64,000 nt of DNA from Acidobacteriota bacterium (GCA_003224235.1 QHYU01000138.1:1-64000), one strand, 5' to 3'; shown: positions 16,632 to 25,081, numbered from the stretch's first letter. Notes: generated by a model from the letters alone, not told the origin. A program made the numbers and translations.

Positions 16632-17795
16632 TTACTTGTCCTTCGCCGCCTCTGCCGGAATCCCGTGGTGCTCTGCGAAGCAGCGCTCCAGCTCTTCCAG
16701 ACCTACAGGGCAGCGGGCTTGCGCGCCTTCGGGCGCGGCCCGCAGGTACTGGGCCGGCCAGCTTGCGGCGTAGCCGAGCTCTCGAGCGGCCCGCAGTGGC
16801 CAGTATGGGTCGCGTAAGAGTTCACGCGCCAGCAGGACAACGTCGGCCTGGCCGGTGTGGATGATGTGGTCGGCCTGCGCCGGCGCCGTAATCAGACCAA
16901 CCGCGCCGGTCGGCACGCGTGTCTCGCACCGGATGCGCTCGGCAAATTGCGTCTGGTAACCGGGACCAGCAGGAATCTTGACATGCGGGACGTTGCCCCC
17001 GGACGAGCAATCGATCAGATCGACACCCATGGGCGCGAGTTGCCGAACCAGTTCCACGGACTGCTCGATATCCCAGCCTCCCTTTTCCCAATCTGTCGTC
17101 GAGATGCGCAAAAACAGCGGGAAACATTTCGGCCAGACTTCCCGTACTGCGGCAACGACCTCGCGCAGCGCGCGCGTCCGGTTCTCGAAAGAGCCGCCGT
17201 AGCGGTCCGCGCGCTGGTTACTGAAGGGCGAGAGGAACTCGTGCAGCAGGTAACCATGCGCGGCGTGGATTTCGAGCACGAGGAAACCCGCCTCGTGTGC
17301 CCGGCGCGCAGCATCCGCGAAAGCGCGCACGACCTGCTGGATGTCATCTTCGGTGAGCGCTCTGGGAACAGCGTATCCCGGAGCAAACGAAAGCGGGCTC
17401 GGCGCAACCACCTCCCGCCAGCCGCCTTCAGCTTCCGGCACGACCCCATGTCCTTCCCAGGGGCGGCGCGTGCTGGCCTTGCGCCCGGCATGCGCCAACT
17501 GGATCCCCGCCACGCTCCCCTGCTGGTGGACGAAGCGGGCGATGCGGGCGAGGGGTTCGATGTGATCATCGCTCCACAGGCCCATATCTTGCGGACTGAT
17601 GCGCGCTTCGGGGAGCACCGCCGTCGCCTCTACCATCACAAGAGCGGCGCCACCGACTGCGCGGCTCCCCAGATGGACAAAATGCCAGTCGTTCGCGTAG
17701 CCATCCACGCAGGAGTACTGACACATCGGCGAGACGACGACGCGGTTGCGCAGGGTCACGTCGCGAAGCTGGAACGTGTCGAACAAACCAGGCAT
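16632..17795 (-). CDS. NADH:flavin oxidoreductase / Old Yellow Enzyme (YqjM-like)
   Basis: FMN-dependent ene-reductase of 387 residues with a TIM-barrel fold. Class III (YqjM) markers are present: the redox-tuning Cys in VVSPMCQYS, LAHAGRKAS for substrate and flavin contact, EIHAAHGYLLHEFLSP, and GVDLIDCSSGG. The enzyme reduces activated C=C bonds of enals, enones or nitro compounds with NADPH. GAGGAG lies 8 nt before the ATG. It follows the zinc alcohol dehydrogenase by 22 nt on the same strand, so the two form an operon, possibly handling reactive carbonyls by joint C=C and C=O reduction. Confidence 0.92.
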   Translation of the reverse strand: MPGLFDTFQLRDVTLRNRVVVSPMCQYSCVDGYANDWHFVHLGSRAVGGAALVMVEATAVLPEARISPQDMGLWSDDHIEPLARIARFVHQQGSVAGIQLAHAGRKASTRRPWEGHGVVPEAEGGWREVVAPSPLSFAPGYAVPRALTEDDIQQVVRAFADAARRAHEAGFLVLEIHAAHGYLLHEFLSPFSNQRADRYGGSFENRTRALREVVAAVREVWPKCFPLFLRISTTDWEKGGWDIEQSVELVRQLAPMGVDLIDCSSGGNVPHVKIPAGPGYQTQFAERIRCETRVPTGAVGLITAPAQADHIIHTGQADVVLLARELLRDPYWPLRAARELGYAASWPAQYLRAAPEGAQARCPVGLEELERCFAEHHGIPAEAAKDK

Positions 17796-17817
17796 GGCGT
17801 ACTCCTCGCGGAAGGCG

Positions 17818-18804
17818 CTAGTTCACCACCACGGCGCGGAAACGGACCTGCCCTTTCTCAACCCGCTCGTACGCCTTTTGGATTTCATCCAGCCGGTACG
17901 TTTCCGCGATGACTTTCACTTTACCCTTCGCGGCGATTTCCAGCGCTTCGTGGAGATACTCAGGGCCGTTTTGCATGCTGCCGAGAATCCGGATGCGGCG
18001 CGCGATCAGGTCGCCTGGTGAGACCTGCAAGGGCTTGGTTTCGAAGCCCATGACCACAAGGCGGCCATCCGGGCGAAGCCCCTGGATGGTGTCGGCCATG
18101 GCGTCGGTGGAGTTGCTGGTGCCAAGAATCACATCGGCGCCTCCGGCGCGAGTCAAGCCTTGTCCATCGCGAACGATTTCGTCAGCGCCTAGTTGCCGGA
18201 TGAGCGTGTCCTTGTCAGCGGAGCGAGAGATGGCGATGGTCTCAAAGCCTGCGGCCTTAGCGTACTGGACAGCCAGGTGCCCCAGCCCGCCGATGCCGAC
18301 CACCGCCACGCGTTCGCCCGGCTGCGGGTCAGCCCAGCGCAGGCCCGACCAAACGGTGTAGCCCGCGCAGAAGATGGGCGCGGCCTGTTCGTAGGGCAAT
18401 GCGTCCGGCAGCAACACGGTGGCGCCGGCATACGCGAGCATGTACTCAGCGTGGCCGCCCTGCATCGCGCCTCCGGTGCCGACCTGCTGCTCGCAGAACA
18501 TCGGCTTGCCGCGTTTGCACCACTCGCAGCGCCCGCAGGTCGTCTGGACCCACGGCACGCCCACGCGGTCGCCTACCTTGCGCGTGATAACGCCTAGGCC
18601 GATAGCAACAATCTCGCCCGCCGGCTCGTGTCCCAAGATACGTGGAAATGTGCCGGGCAGCTCGCCACCTGTCTGGTGGATATCGGTGTAGCAGATGCCG
18701 CTGGCGCGAATCTTAATCAGCACTTGATTCGGTCCGGGCTCCGGTCTAGGCACTTCCCGGATTTCCCATTTGCTGTGCATAGCGGGAACAACTGCAGCTT
18801 TCAT
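17818..18804 (-). CDS. Zinc-dependent alcohol dehydrogenase (AdhP-like)
   Basis: Medium-chain NAD(P)-dependent dehydrogenase of 328 residues. The catalytic zinc ligands are C38 (SGICYTD), H59-E60 (GHEPAG) and C147 region FCAGYT. The structural zinc set is CGRCEWCKRGKPMFC. The Rossmann motif is VVGIGGLGHLAVQYAKA. All are intact. AAGGAG precedes the ATG. It is the first gene of a two-gene unit with the Old Yellow Enzyme and is divergent from the DUF2071 gene. Substrate is not determined; short-chain aldehydes or alcohols are typical. Confidence 0.92.
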   Translation of the reverse strand: MKAAVVPAMHSKWEIREVPRPEPGPNQVLIKIRASGICYTDIHQTGGELPGTFPRILGHEPAGEIVAIGLGVITRKVGDRVGVPWVQTTCGRCEWCKRGKPMFCEQQVGTGGAMQGGHAEYMLAYAGATVLLPDALPYEQAAPIFCAGYTVWSGLRWADPQPGERVAVVGIGGLGHLAVQYAKAAGFETIAISRSADKDTLIRQLGADEIVRDGQGLTRAGGADVILGTSNSTDAMADTIQGLRPDGRLVVMGFETKPLQVSPGDLIARRIRILGSMQNGPEYLHEALEIAAKGKVKVIAETYRLDEIQKAYERVEKGQVRFRAVVVN

Positions 18805-18831
18805 CTTTGCGCTCCTTCCGAAGTGTTCGCA

Positions 18832-18849
18832 CTCTCAAGCCACTGAGAG
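18832..18849. promoter_or_regulatory. Small inverted repeat in the divergent adh control region
   Basis: CTCTCA (18832-18837) and TGAGAG (18844-18849) flank a 6-nt spacer, 28 nt upstream of the adh ATG, close to where a promoter should lie. It could be an operator half-site pair; the binding protein is unknown. Confidence 0.3.
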
Positions 18850-18969
18850 CGATATGGTGCTCATCCCATTCGATTCCGTAGCGCAATTCGGGTTACATTC
18901 CCGGCAGGGGGAGCGAACAACCTGTTGCCCTCGCGACTGGGCTGAGACTCCCTGGGCAGGGATTGCGTC

Positions 18970-19761
18970 TTGAACCTTCTCGACGAAGTGCAACATCGGC
19001 CGTGGCCTGTACCTGAAGGGCCTTGGGTGATGGCCCAGAGCTGGCATGACCTGCTCTTTGCCCACTGGGCGTTACCGGTGGACACGCTGCGGCGGCTGAT
19101 TCCCACGCCGCTTGAAATTGACACGCACCACGGCATCGCCTGGATGGGCATCGCTCCCTTCCGCATGACCGGGGTGCGAATCCGAGGCATCCCAGCGCTG
19201 CCGGGACTTTCGGCCTTCCCCGAACTCAACGTGCGCACCTACGTCACTTTGGGGGGCAAGCCCGGTGTCTTCTTCTTCAGCCTGGATGCGGGGAGCCGTC
19301 TAGCGGTCGCCGTCGCGCGCCGCTGGTTCCACCTTCCTTACTTTTACGCCCGGATGTCGCTGCGCGCAGTTGGAGATAGGATTCAATACGCCAGCCGGCG
19401 TGTGCCTCGTGACGCGCGCGGCGGCAGGGAAGCGCAACCCCAGCACAGTGATCCGGCTGCGGAATTCATTGCGGAGTATCGGCCCGCGGGTGAGGTCTTC
19501 CGCACGGCGGCCGGGACAGTCGAGCACTGGCTGACGGAGCGCTACTGCCTCTACGCGGCGGATTCGAGGCATCGGATCTATCGCGGTGAGATTCACCACC
19601 GGCCGTGGCCGCTGCAGCCCGCGGCAGCGGAGATCAACGTCAATACCATGACCGCGTCCCTCGAGATCCGCCTTCCGGATGCGCCGCCCCTGCTGCATTT
19701 TGCGCGTCGGCTGGACGTGGTCGTCTGGCCGCCCCAGCGAGTGAGCCCCCCTTGCCGCTGA
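18970..19761 (+). CDS. DUF2071 (YqjF-like) protein
   Basis: A 263-residue cytosolic protein of the YqjF/DUF2071 family, distantly related to acetoacetate decarboxylase folds. Signatures: MAQSWHDLLFAHWALP, LRRLIPTPLEIDTHHG, AWMGIAPFRMTGVR, PELNVRTYV and GVFFFSLDAGS. The start appears to be TTG at 18970; a GTG at 18988 is an alternative. The last residues (about RVSPPCR) are encoded by a palindromic repeat, so the natural C-terminus may have been altered. Function in the cell is unknown. Confidence 0.8.
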   Translation: MNLLDEVQHRPWPVPEGPWVMAQSWHDLLFAHWALPVDTLRRLIPTPLEIDTHHGIAWMGIAPFRMTGVRIRGIPALPGLSAFPELNVRTYVTLGGKPGVFFFSLDAGSRLAVAVARRWFHLPYFYARMSLRAVGDRIQYASRRVPRDARGGREAQPQHSDPAAEFIAEYRPAGEVFRTAAGTVEHWLTERYCLYAADSRHRIYRGEIHHRPWPLQPAAAEINVNTMTASLEIRLPDAPPLLHFARRLDVVVWPPQRVSPPCR

Positions 19762-19788
19762 AAGGGGGACAGGCAGGAATGCCTGTCC
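19747..19788. repeat. Double-hairpin palindromic repeat (copy 1)
   Basis: Two adjacent hairpins: CCCCCTT/AAGGGGG (19747-19768) and GGACAGGCA/TGCCTGTCC (19767-19788, loop GGAA). The second is shared with a site at 40371-40401. The first overlaps the end of the DUF2071 gene and supplies its stop codon. It is probably a REP-like element that can act as a terminator. Confidence 0.6.
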
Positions 19789-19860
19789 TACGAATTCGGC
19801 TGGCGATGTAAACCCAGCGGCCGGAAAATCGTCAATACAAAATAGAAGGCGCTGCGAAGC

Positions 19861-20499
19861 TTGGAGACGACGCTGACACGCCCGAAACCGCTGGCCGCTA
19901 GCGCGGACCCTTCGATTGCGCTCAGCCCAAACGCGGCTGCGGGCCTCACGCGGGGCGAGTTTGACGAGATCGTGCGCGCGCACCAGCGGCGCATCTACCG
20001 GGTTCTGCTGGGCCTTGTGCGGGATACCGATGCCGCCGGCACGCTGACTCAGGAGTGTTTCTTCCGCGCCTATCGGAACCGCAAGAGCTTTCGCGGACAG
20101 TCGAGTATCGGAACGTGGCTGGTGCGCATCGCCGTGAACTTGGCCATCGACCACGCCCGCAGCCGGCGAAACAGCTTCTGGCGACGTATGTTTGGCTGGT
20201 CGAATCGGGAAGACGCCGCAGCCGCCGCAGAGGCCTTGCCTGACCCGGCGGCTTCGCCGGAGCAACAGCTCGGCGCGCGCGAGGAGCTGCAGGCCATATG
20301 GTCGGCGGTGGACCAGCTTCCGCCCCGACAGCGCGCGGTTTTCCTGCTGCGCTTCGCCGAAGAGATGACTCTCGAGGAGATCGCGCAGGCGATGACGCTT
20401 GAAGTGGGGACGGTAAAAGCACACCTTTCCCGCGCCCTGACAGCAGTGCGCAAGCGGCTGAAGGAGATGGGACATCATGCAAGAACATCTAACCAATGA
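19861..20499 (+). CDS. ECF RNA polymerase sigma factor
   Basis: A 212-residue sigma factor. Region 2 spans about residues 34-100 (EFDEIVRAHQRRIYRVLLG, then FRGQSSIGTWLVRIAVNLAIDHAR) and region 4 about 140-200 (LPPRQRAVFLLRFAEEMTLEEIA, then GTVKAHLSRALTAVRKRL). The linker is long and Ala-rich. The start looks like TTG at 19861; no ATG lies upstream of region 2. It overlaps the next gene, a zinc-finger anti-sigma factor, by 23 nt, the classic sigma/anti-sigma arrangement, and the third gene encodes a Spy-like periplasmic protein. An envelope or metal stress response is therefore inferred. Confidence 0.88.
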   Translation: METTLTRPKPLAASADPSIALSPNAAAGLTRGEFDEIVRAHQRRIYRVLLGLVRDTDAAGTLTQECFFRAYRNRKSFRGQSSIGTWLVRIAVNLAIDHARSRRNSFWRRMFGWSNREDAAAAAEALPDPAASPEQQLGAREELQAIWSAVDQLPPRQRAVFLLRFAEEMTLEEIAQAMTLEVGTVKAHLSRALTAVRKRLKEMGHHARTSNQ

Positions 20500-20974
20500 G
20501 CAATTGACTGAGTATCTGACGGACCCGCTCGCGAGCGGTGGTGATGCCACCATTCGCGAGCACCTGGCAGCCTGCGCGGCCTGTCGCAACGAAGCAGGAA
20601 GGCTGCACTCCCTGTTGGCGCTCTACGGTGAGGTGACCCGCGCTGCCGGCGCGCGCCCTCAGGCCTTTTGGCAATGGCAGCGGACAACCATTCTGACCGG
20701 ATTGGAGTCGAGGCCAGTGCCGCGGCGGCTGGTCTGGGCCGCGGGGCTGGCGATGGCGGCGCTTGCAGCGACTCTGCTGATGGAAACACCACCGCCGGCT
20801 GTGCCACCAGCCGCGGCTGACCCGGATCACGCGCTGCTAGTGGACGTCGAGCGGTCGGTGCGACGCCAGGTGCCGCGGGCGCTCGAGCCAGCAGCGCTGC
20901 TGACCGCGGAGTTGAGCGAGGCAGCAGATACGACCATAAAGAATCAGCAAACCGGAAAAGGAGAAAGGCGATGA
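20477..20974 (+). CDS. Anti-sigma factor with zf-HC2 (ZAS-like) domain
   Basis: A 165-residue membrane-anchored anti-sigma factor. Residues 1-45 form the zinc anti-sigma motif (EHLAACAACR, the HxxxCxxC). A transmembrane helix lies at about 86-102 (LVWAAGLAMAALAATLL), and the remaining ~60 residues would be periplasmic. The ATG lies inside the sigma gene, so translation is coupled. It should hold the sigma factor at the membrane until a signal, possibly thiol oxidation or metal, releases it. It overlaps the next gene by 4 nt (ATGA). Confidence 0.87.
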   Translation: MQEHLTNEQLTEYLTDPLASGGDATIREHLAACAACRNEAGRLHSLLALYGEVTRAAGARPQAFWQWQRTTILTGLESRPVPRRLVWAAGLAMAALAATLLMETPPPAVPPAAADPDHALLVDVERSVRRQVPRALEPAALLTAELSEAADTTIKNQQTGKGERR

Positions 20975-21531
20975 GGAGCATTCGAAGGGCATTGGTGCTT
21001 GCGGCGATCTTGCTGCTGCCGTGCGCGGTTTGGGCTCAGGTGCCGGTTACCCCTGTGCCTGGGCCATCTGGTGGGCAAGTGTTCTACGCGCAGGTGCCTG
21101 CGCCGCCGGGACACCCGCCGGACCTGGGTAAGTGGTGGAAGAACTCTAGAATCGCGCGCGAACTTGGTCTTAGCGAGGCCCAGATCAGCCAGATCGAACA
21201 GACGTTTCTCGAGCAGCGGCTGAAGCTGATCGATCTCCGCGCGGAACTGGAGAAGCAGGAAGCGCGATTGCAGCCGCTAATCGAGGCGGACCAACCCGAC
21301 GAGGCCAAAGTGAGCGCGCAGATTGACCAGGTGCTTGCGGCGCGGGGGCGGCTAGAGAAGACCAACGCCATGATGATGCTGGCTATCCGACGCGCGCTGA
21401 GCGTTGAGCAGTGGAAGAAACTGCAGTCCTTTCAGCAGGAGCGCGAGCGGGAATTTCACAGGATGATGGCGCCACCGGTCCCCGGACCGAACGGCGCGCC
21501 CCCACCGGCGCTGCGCCCGCCGGAAGAATAA
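20971..21531 (+). CDS. Periplasmic Spy/CpxP/ZraP-like (LTxxQ-type) protein
   Basis: A 186-residue secreted protein. The signal peptide MRSIRRALVLAAILLLPCAVWAQ is followed by a Pro-rich stretch, then a helical hairpin: RELGLSEAQISQIEQTF, a long charged helix (LRAELEKQEARLQPLIE) and ALSVEQWKKLQSF. The LSxxQ motifs correspond to the LTxxQ signature of CpxP/Spy/ZraP chaperones or metal-binding stress proteins. No His/Cys-rich metal site is evident. It is co-transcribed with the ECF sigma and anti-sigma genes and could modulate the anti-sigma sensor. Confidence 0.8.
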   Translation: MRSIRRALVLAAILLLPCAVWAQVPVTPVPGPSGGQVFYAQVPAPPGHPPDLGKWWKNSRIARELGLSEAQISQIEQTFLEQRLKLIDLRAELEKQEARLQPLIEADQPDEAKVSAQIDQVLAARGRLEKTNAMMMLAIRRALSVEQWKKLQSFQQEREREFHRMMAPPVPGPNGAPPPALRPPEE

Positions 21532-21535
21532 GATG

Positions 21536-21597
21536 CGTAGGGACACGGCTTCGCCCGACTTCGTTACGGCGCGAGCCGCGCGAGCCGCGTCCCTACG
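21536..21597. repeat. Long palindromic repeat between convergent genes
   Basis: CGTAGGGAC (21536-21544) pairs with GTCCCTACG (21589-21597); after one mismatch CGGC and GCCG continue the stem. It lies 5 nt after the stop of the Spy-like gene and 24 nt from the end of the convergent gene. It could serve as a bidirectional terminator and looks like a dispersed repeat. Confidence 0.5.
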
Positions 21598-21620
21598 GCT
21601 GAGGCAAGGACAAGTATGTG

Positions 21621-22562
21621 CTATTGCTTCGGGGGCTCTTCTTTCTTCCCCGCAGGAGTTAGTGCACCCTCTTTCTTGGTCCGCGCACCCGCTTTCCTAC
21701 CTGCGGCGGGGACAGCTCTGGAGGCCATCTCGGCCTTCGGCGACCAGAACTCCGGGTTGGCCGCGACCCATTCCGGTGAGAGATAGCTCATCTTCGGGCT
21801 GAAGTTGAAGAGATTGCTCTCAATGTTTATAAAGCTCTCGCTCGCCAGCTTATCTAGTTTTTTTCCGTTTTCCTCGCCCAAGGCTGCCTGGATGGCCTTG
21901 CCGCGAGCTATTCCTTCGTCCGACTCTTGCAGCGATTTCATGGCCAGAAAGATCAGAAACGTCGGGCCTGGTACGCCGGCAGTCACTTGGTAGACGGCCC
22001 AAGGCACTTTTACTTCCGTCTTCTCGTAAGCGGCACGTATAGTTCTTGCCGCTTCGACGAAATCCCCCTCGTGGCCAGGACGCACACGGTAGGTTATGAC
22101 CCTCATGTACCGCGCCTTTGGCACATCCATGCTGGCGGGGTTGTAGCTCAAATCGTCGCGGAAGAAAGCGACGATATTGCGCCCGCCCGTAAGGAATTCG
22201 GCGTCTTTCTCAAATAATTGGTCCAGTTCGGCGGAAAACGCGGTGGCCTTTTCGGTGGTCTCCCGGTCCTGTTCCCAGGCGGCGAAGGAATCATAGCCGG
22301 TGAGGTACCATGCTTCGCTGGGGCCTGATAGCGCCGTCATCGCCAGATAGTGGCTTGGCCACTTCGCCCTCGCAAACGCCCGCACGAAATTGGTTTCGAA
22401 TTTTTCGTGTGCGGCTCCCTTTCCGACTTTGACCTCCTCGCGGATGATTGTGATCACTTTCGGCGGCGTGCCCGGCGCAGGAGCCGACGTCTGGGCGTCG
22501 GCCAAGGATACGCACGATAGAACCAGGCACACTGCAACGGCAAGAAAAAGCGTTTTCTTCAT
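21621..22562 (-). CDS. Secreted protein with two tandem ferredoxin-like (ABM/NIPSNAP-like) repeats
   Basis: 313 residues. The signal peptide MKKTLFLAVAVCLVLSC-VSLADAQ shows a possible lipobox. Two segments share a layout: VITIIREEVKVGKGAAHEKF ... EAWYLTGYDSFAAWEQD (about 35-105) and MRVITYRVRPGHEGDFVEA ... PTFLIFLAMKSLQESDEG (about 155-225). Each resembles a dimeric alpha-beta barrel unit. The C-terminus is Lys/Pro/Ala-rich and probably disordered. GGAGGTG lies 8 nt before the ATG. I do not know a function; a heme- or quinone-binding role is only possible by fold. Confidence 0.65.
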   Translation of the reverse strand: MKKTLFLAVAVCLVLSCVSLADAQTSAPAPGTPPKVITIIREEVKVGKGAAHEKFETNFVRAFARAKWPSHYLAMTALSGPSEAWYLTGYDSFAAWEQDRETTEKATAFSAELDQLFEKDAEFLTGGRNIVAFFRDDLSYNPASMDVPKARYMRVITYRVRPGHEGDFVEAARTIRAAYEKTEVKVPWAVYQVTAGVPGPTFLIFLAMKSLQESDEGIARGKAIQAALGEENGKKLDKLASESFINIESNLFNFSPKMSYLSPEWVAANPEFWSPKAEMASRAVPAAGRKAGARTKKEGALTPAGKKEEPPKQ

Positions 22563-22971
22563 CCTTGCCCACCTCCAGGGGGCATTGGAATTTCGGGTAG
22601 AGACAAAACTTTGAAGAAGGGGAAATCCCTGACCTGCGGTCGGCTCGGGTAGGAAGAGTGCCCGCGCATTTGACCTCGCCCACTAGCGCAAGTCGCAGGA
22701 AGTGTACTACGCACGATGGCGAGGTCAATGGTTTTTCCACAGGGAGGCGGAACTGGGCCGTCGAAACAGCCTGAGTTACGGGATGCGGGTGGGCCAAAGG
22801 CCCCGAATGTAGACGGTATTTTCGACCACGCGATAGGTAATATCTGGGGAACACTCAACACTTACATCGAACGCTGCAGATAACTGGGAAGCCATGCGCG
22901 ACCCGGCCCGGCGATTTGCACACGTGCGCAAGGCTGTTTCTAGTGAGGTGATATAAGGCTCCGAACGCGGG
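22563..22971. other. Intergenic region between mqnE and the secreted ABM-like gene
   Basis: About 410 bases. It carries the ribosome site of the secreted-protein gene and should hold its promoter. No coding frame with convincing composition and no repeat were found. Confidence 0.4.
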
Positions 22972-24144
22972 CTACACGTTGAGTGTGAGGGTGACGTCGG
23001 GACGCGGCCCACGCTCGCGGCCCGAGGATGGGGCGCCCGGTGGCAGCTTCGAGCGGTCCACAGGGCGGTACAGTGTGTCGCGCTCGACCGGAACACGCCC
23101 GGCCTCGCGGATCAGCCGCTCGAGCTCGGCGCGCGGGGTAAACTGCGGCGTGGTTGCGCCAGCATCGTGGTAGATCTTCTCTTCGACCACGGTGCCGTCG
23201 ATGTCGTTCGCGCCGAAGCGCAGCGCAATTTGTGCGATCCGCGGCGTCAGCATGATCCAGTAAGCCTTGATGTGGTCGAAGTTATCGAGCAGAAGGCGCG
23301 AAACGGCGATGTTCTTCAGGTCCGCGAACCCGGAGGTCTTGGGCAGGTGGCTGAGGGCCGTATTTTCCGGATGGAAGGCGAGCGGGATGAACGCGACAAA
23401 GCCGTGGGTTTCGTCCTGCAACTCGCGCAGCAGCAGCAAGTGCTCGACGCGCTCCTCTTCGGTTTCGATATGGCCGTAAAGCATGGTCGCGTTCGAGCGC
23501 AGGCCGAGCTGGTGCGCGGTGCGCGCGATGTTCAGCCACTGCTGGCCGCTCACCTTGTGGTCGCAGATCACTTTGCGCACCCGCGGGTTGAAAATTTCGG
23601 CGCCGCCGCCGGGCAACGAGTCCACGCCCGCTTCCTTCAGCGCCAGCAGGGTATCGCGGATCGAAAGCTTCGCGATACGCGAGAAGTAGCCCACCTCGAC
23701 CATGGTGAACGCCTTCAGATGCACTCCCGGGCACCGCTGCTTCAGCCCGCGCATCAGGTCGAGGAAATACTGGAACGGCAGATCGGGATGCAGGCCGCCG
23801 ACCAGATGGAACTCGGTCGCTCCTTCGCGGACACCCTGCTCGGCGCGCTCGAAGATCTCTTCGAGCGCAAACGTGTAGGCCCCCGGCGCGTCCGGGCTGC
23901 GGCCAAAGGCGCATAGCCGGCAGTGCGCCACGCAGACATTAGTCGGATTGATGTGGCGGTTGATGTTGAAATAGCAGACGTTGCCGTGGCGCTTCTCGCG
24001 GACGTAGTTGCCAAGCCAGCCGATGGCCAGCAGGTCTGGCGAGCGATAGAGCGTGACGCCGTCGTCAAAGTTGAGTCGCTCGCCGGCCAGAACCTTGTCG
24101 GCAATCGGTTTTAGCCGCAGATCGTCAATGATTAGCTCGGCCAT
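22972..24144 (-). CDS. mqnE: Aminofutalosine synthase (radical SAM), menaquinone biosynthesis
   Basis: Radical-SAM enzyme of 390 residues that joins 3-[(1-carboxyvinyl)oxy]benzoate and SAM to form aminofutalosine, the second committed step of the futalosine route. The [4Fe-4S] motif CVAHCRLC (C71, C75, C78) sits in the MqnE/MqnC/CofH-type context INRHINPTNVC...AFGRSP. GGLHPDLPFQYF, PGGGAEIF and LRSNATMLYGHIET are conserved in this subgroup. A Gly/Pro/Arg-rich tail extends the C-terminus. It is 25 nt downstream of a UbiA-type prenyltransferase and near ubiX, supporting the pathway assignment. Confidence 0.92.
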   Translation of the reverse strand: MAELIIDDLRLKPIADKVLAGERLNFDDGVTLYRSPDLLAIGWLGNYVREKRHGNVCYFNINRHINPTNVCVAHCRLCAFGRSPDAPGAYTFALEEIFERAEQGVREGATEFHLVGGLHPDLPFQYFLDLMRGLKQRCPGVHLKAFTMVEVGYFSRIAKLSIRDTLLALKEAGVDSLPGGGAEIFNPRVRKVICDHKVSGQQWLNIARTAHQLGLRSNATMLYGHIETEEERVEHLLLLRELQDETHGFVAFIPLAFHPENTALSHLPKTSGFADLKNIAVSRLLLDNFDHIKAYWIMLTPRIAQIALRFGANDIDGTVVEEKIYHDAGATTPQFTPRAELERLIREAGRVPVERDTLYRPVDRSKLPPGAPSSGRERGPRPDVTLTLNV

Positions 24145-24169
24145 CGCCTCTTCCAGTTCCGAAACCTCG

Positions 24170-25081
24170 CTAGCGTTGCGACACGGCTACGGCAGCGCCC
24201 CAAAACAGCAGGAAGAGCAGACTAATATAGCCGTTCACGGTGAAAAACGCAGCATTGATTCTCGACAGATCGGTGGGCTTGACCAGCGAGTGTTCGTAGG
24301 CAAGCAACAGAGCCACAACGGCGATCCCCACCCAGGCCGGCCAAGGCAGGTGAAAGCTCCAAGCCAGCCAGCCAAGCAGCACCACCATCAGCACGTGCAT
24401 TGCGCGCGCGATCGCCAGCGCGGCAGCAACGCCGAACTTCTTCGGAATCGAGTACAGGCCGACTTGCTTATCAAACTCGATGTCCTGACAGGCGTAGAGC
24501 ACGTCGAAGCCCGCCACCCAGAGCGTCACTGCGGCGCAGAGGATCAGCATGCGGGGATCGAAACTTCCTGAGATCGCAATCCATGCCGCCGCGGGCGACA
24601 TTCCCAGACAAAAACCCAGCACGAGGTGAGACCAGGTGGTGAAGCGCTTTGTGTAGGAGTAAAAGAACACCACCGCAAGCGCGATGGGCGAAAGCTTGAG
24701 CGCCAGCGGGTTGAGCTGCCATGCCGCCACGACCAGCGCGGCAGAAGAGAGAAGAGTGAATCCCCACGCAAACTGCACCGAGAGAGCGCCCGTCACGAGC
24801 GCCCGCTGTTGCGTGCGCGGGTTCAGCCGGTCGTAGTGGAGGTCGGCGATGCGGTTCATGGTCATCGCCGCGGACCGCGCGCCAACCATAGCGACAATGA
24901 TCCAGAAGATCTGCCGGGCGGTCGGCCAGGCGGGTGCTCCCGAGACGCCGCTCGCGGCGAGCGCACCTGAGGCATGAAAACGAGCAGCCAGCAAAGCAGC
25001 GGTGAGCGCAAACGGCAGCGCAAACACAGAGTGCTCAAACTTGATCATCTCAAGCAGGGTGCGAATTTTACTGGTGCTCAT
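24170..25081 (-). CDS. UbiA-family prenyltransferase (menaquinone pathway, MqnP-like)
   Basis: Integral membrane prenyltransferase, 303 residues and eight to nine helices. The first Asp-rich motif is NRIADLHYDRLNPRTQQRAL and the second is ACQDIEFDKQVG, both needed for Mg-diphosphate. KFEHSVFALPF at the N-terminus is typical of the MqnP/4-hydroxybenzoate group. With mqnE next to it, it probably attaches the isoprenoid chain to a futalosine-pathway intermediate. The ATG at 25081 begins the conserved N-terminus; an upstream extension is noncoding. No strong ribosome site is visible. Confidence 0.88.
   Translation of the reverse strand: MSTSKIRTLLEMIKFEHSVFALPFALTAALLAARFHASGALAASGVSGAPAWPTARQIFWIIVAMVGARSAAMTMNRIADLHYDRLNPRTQQRALVTGALSVQFAWGFTLLSSAALVVAAWQLNPLALKLSPIALAVVFFYSYTKRFTTWSHLVLGFCLGMSPAAAWIAISGSFDPRMLILCAAVTLWVAGFDVLYACQDIEFDKQVGLYSIPKKFGVAAALAIARAMHVLMVVLLGWLAWSFHLPWPAWVGIAVVALLLAYEHSLVKPTDLSRINAAFFTVNGYISLLFLLFWGAAVAVSQR

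Noticed and set aside
16857..17912. 351-codon plus-strand frame across the Old Yellow Enzyme and alcohol dehydrogenase genes
   Set aside because: Opposite strand carries two complete enzymes with all active-site motifs; this frame has none.
19300..20589. 429-codon minus-strand frame over the DUF2071 and sigma-factor genes
   Set aside because: Shadow of two plus-strand genes; composition is Arg/Gly/Ala-rich without motif.
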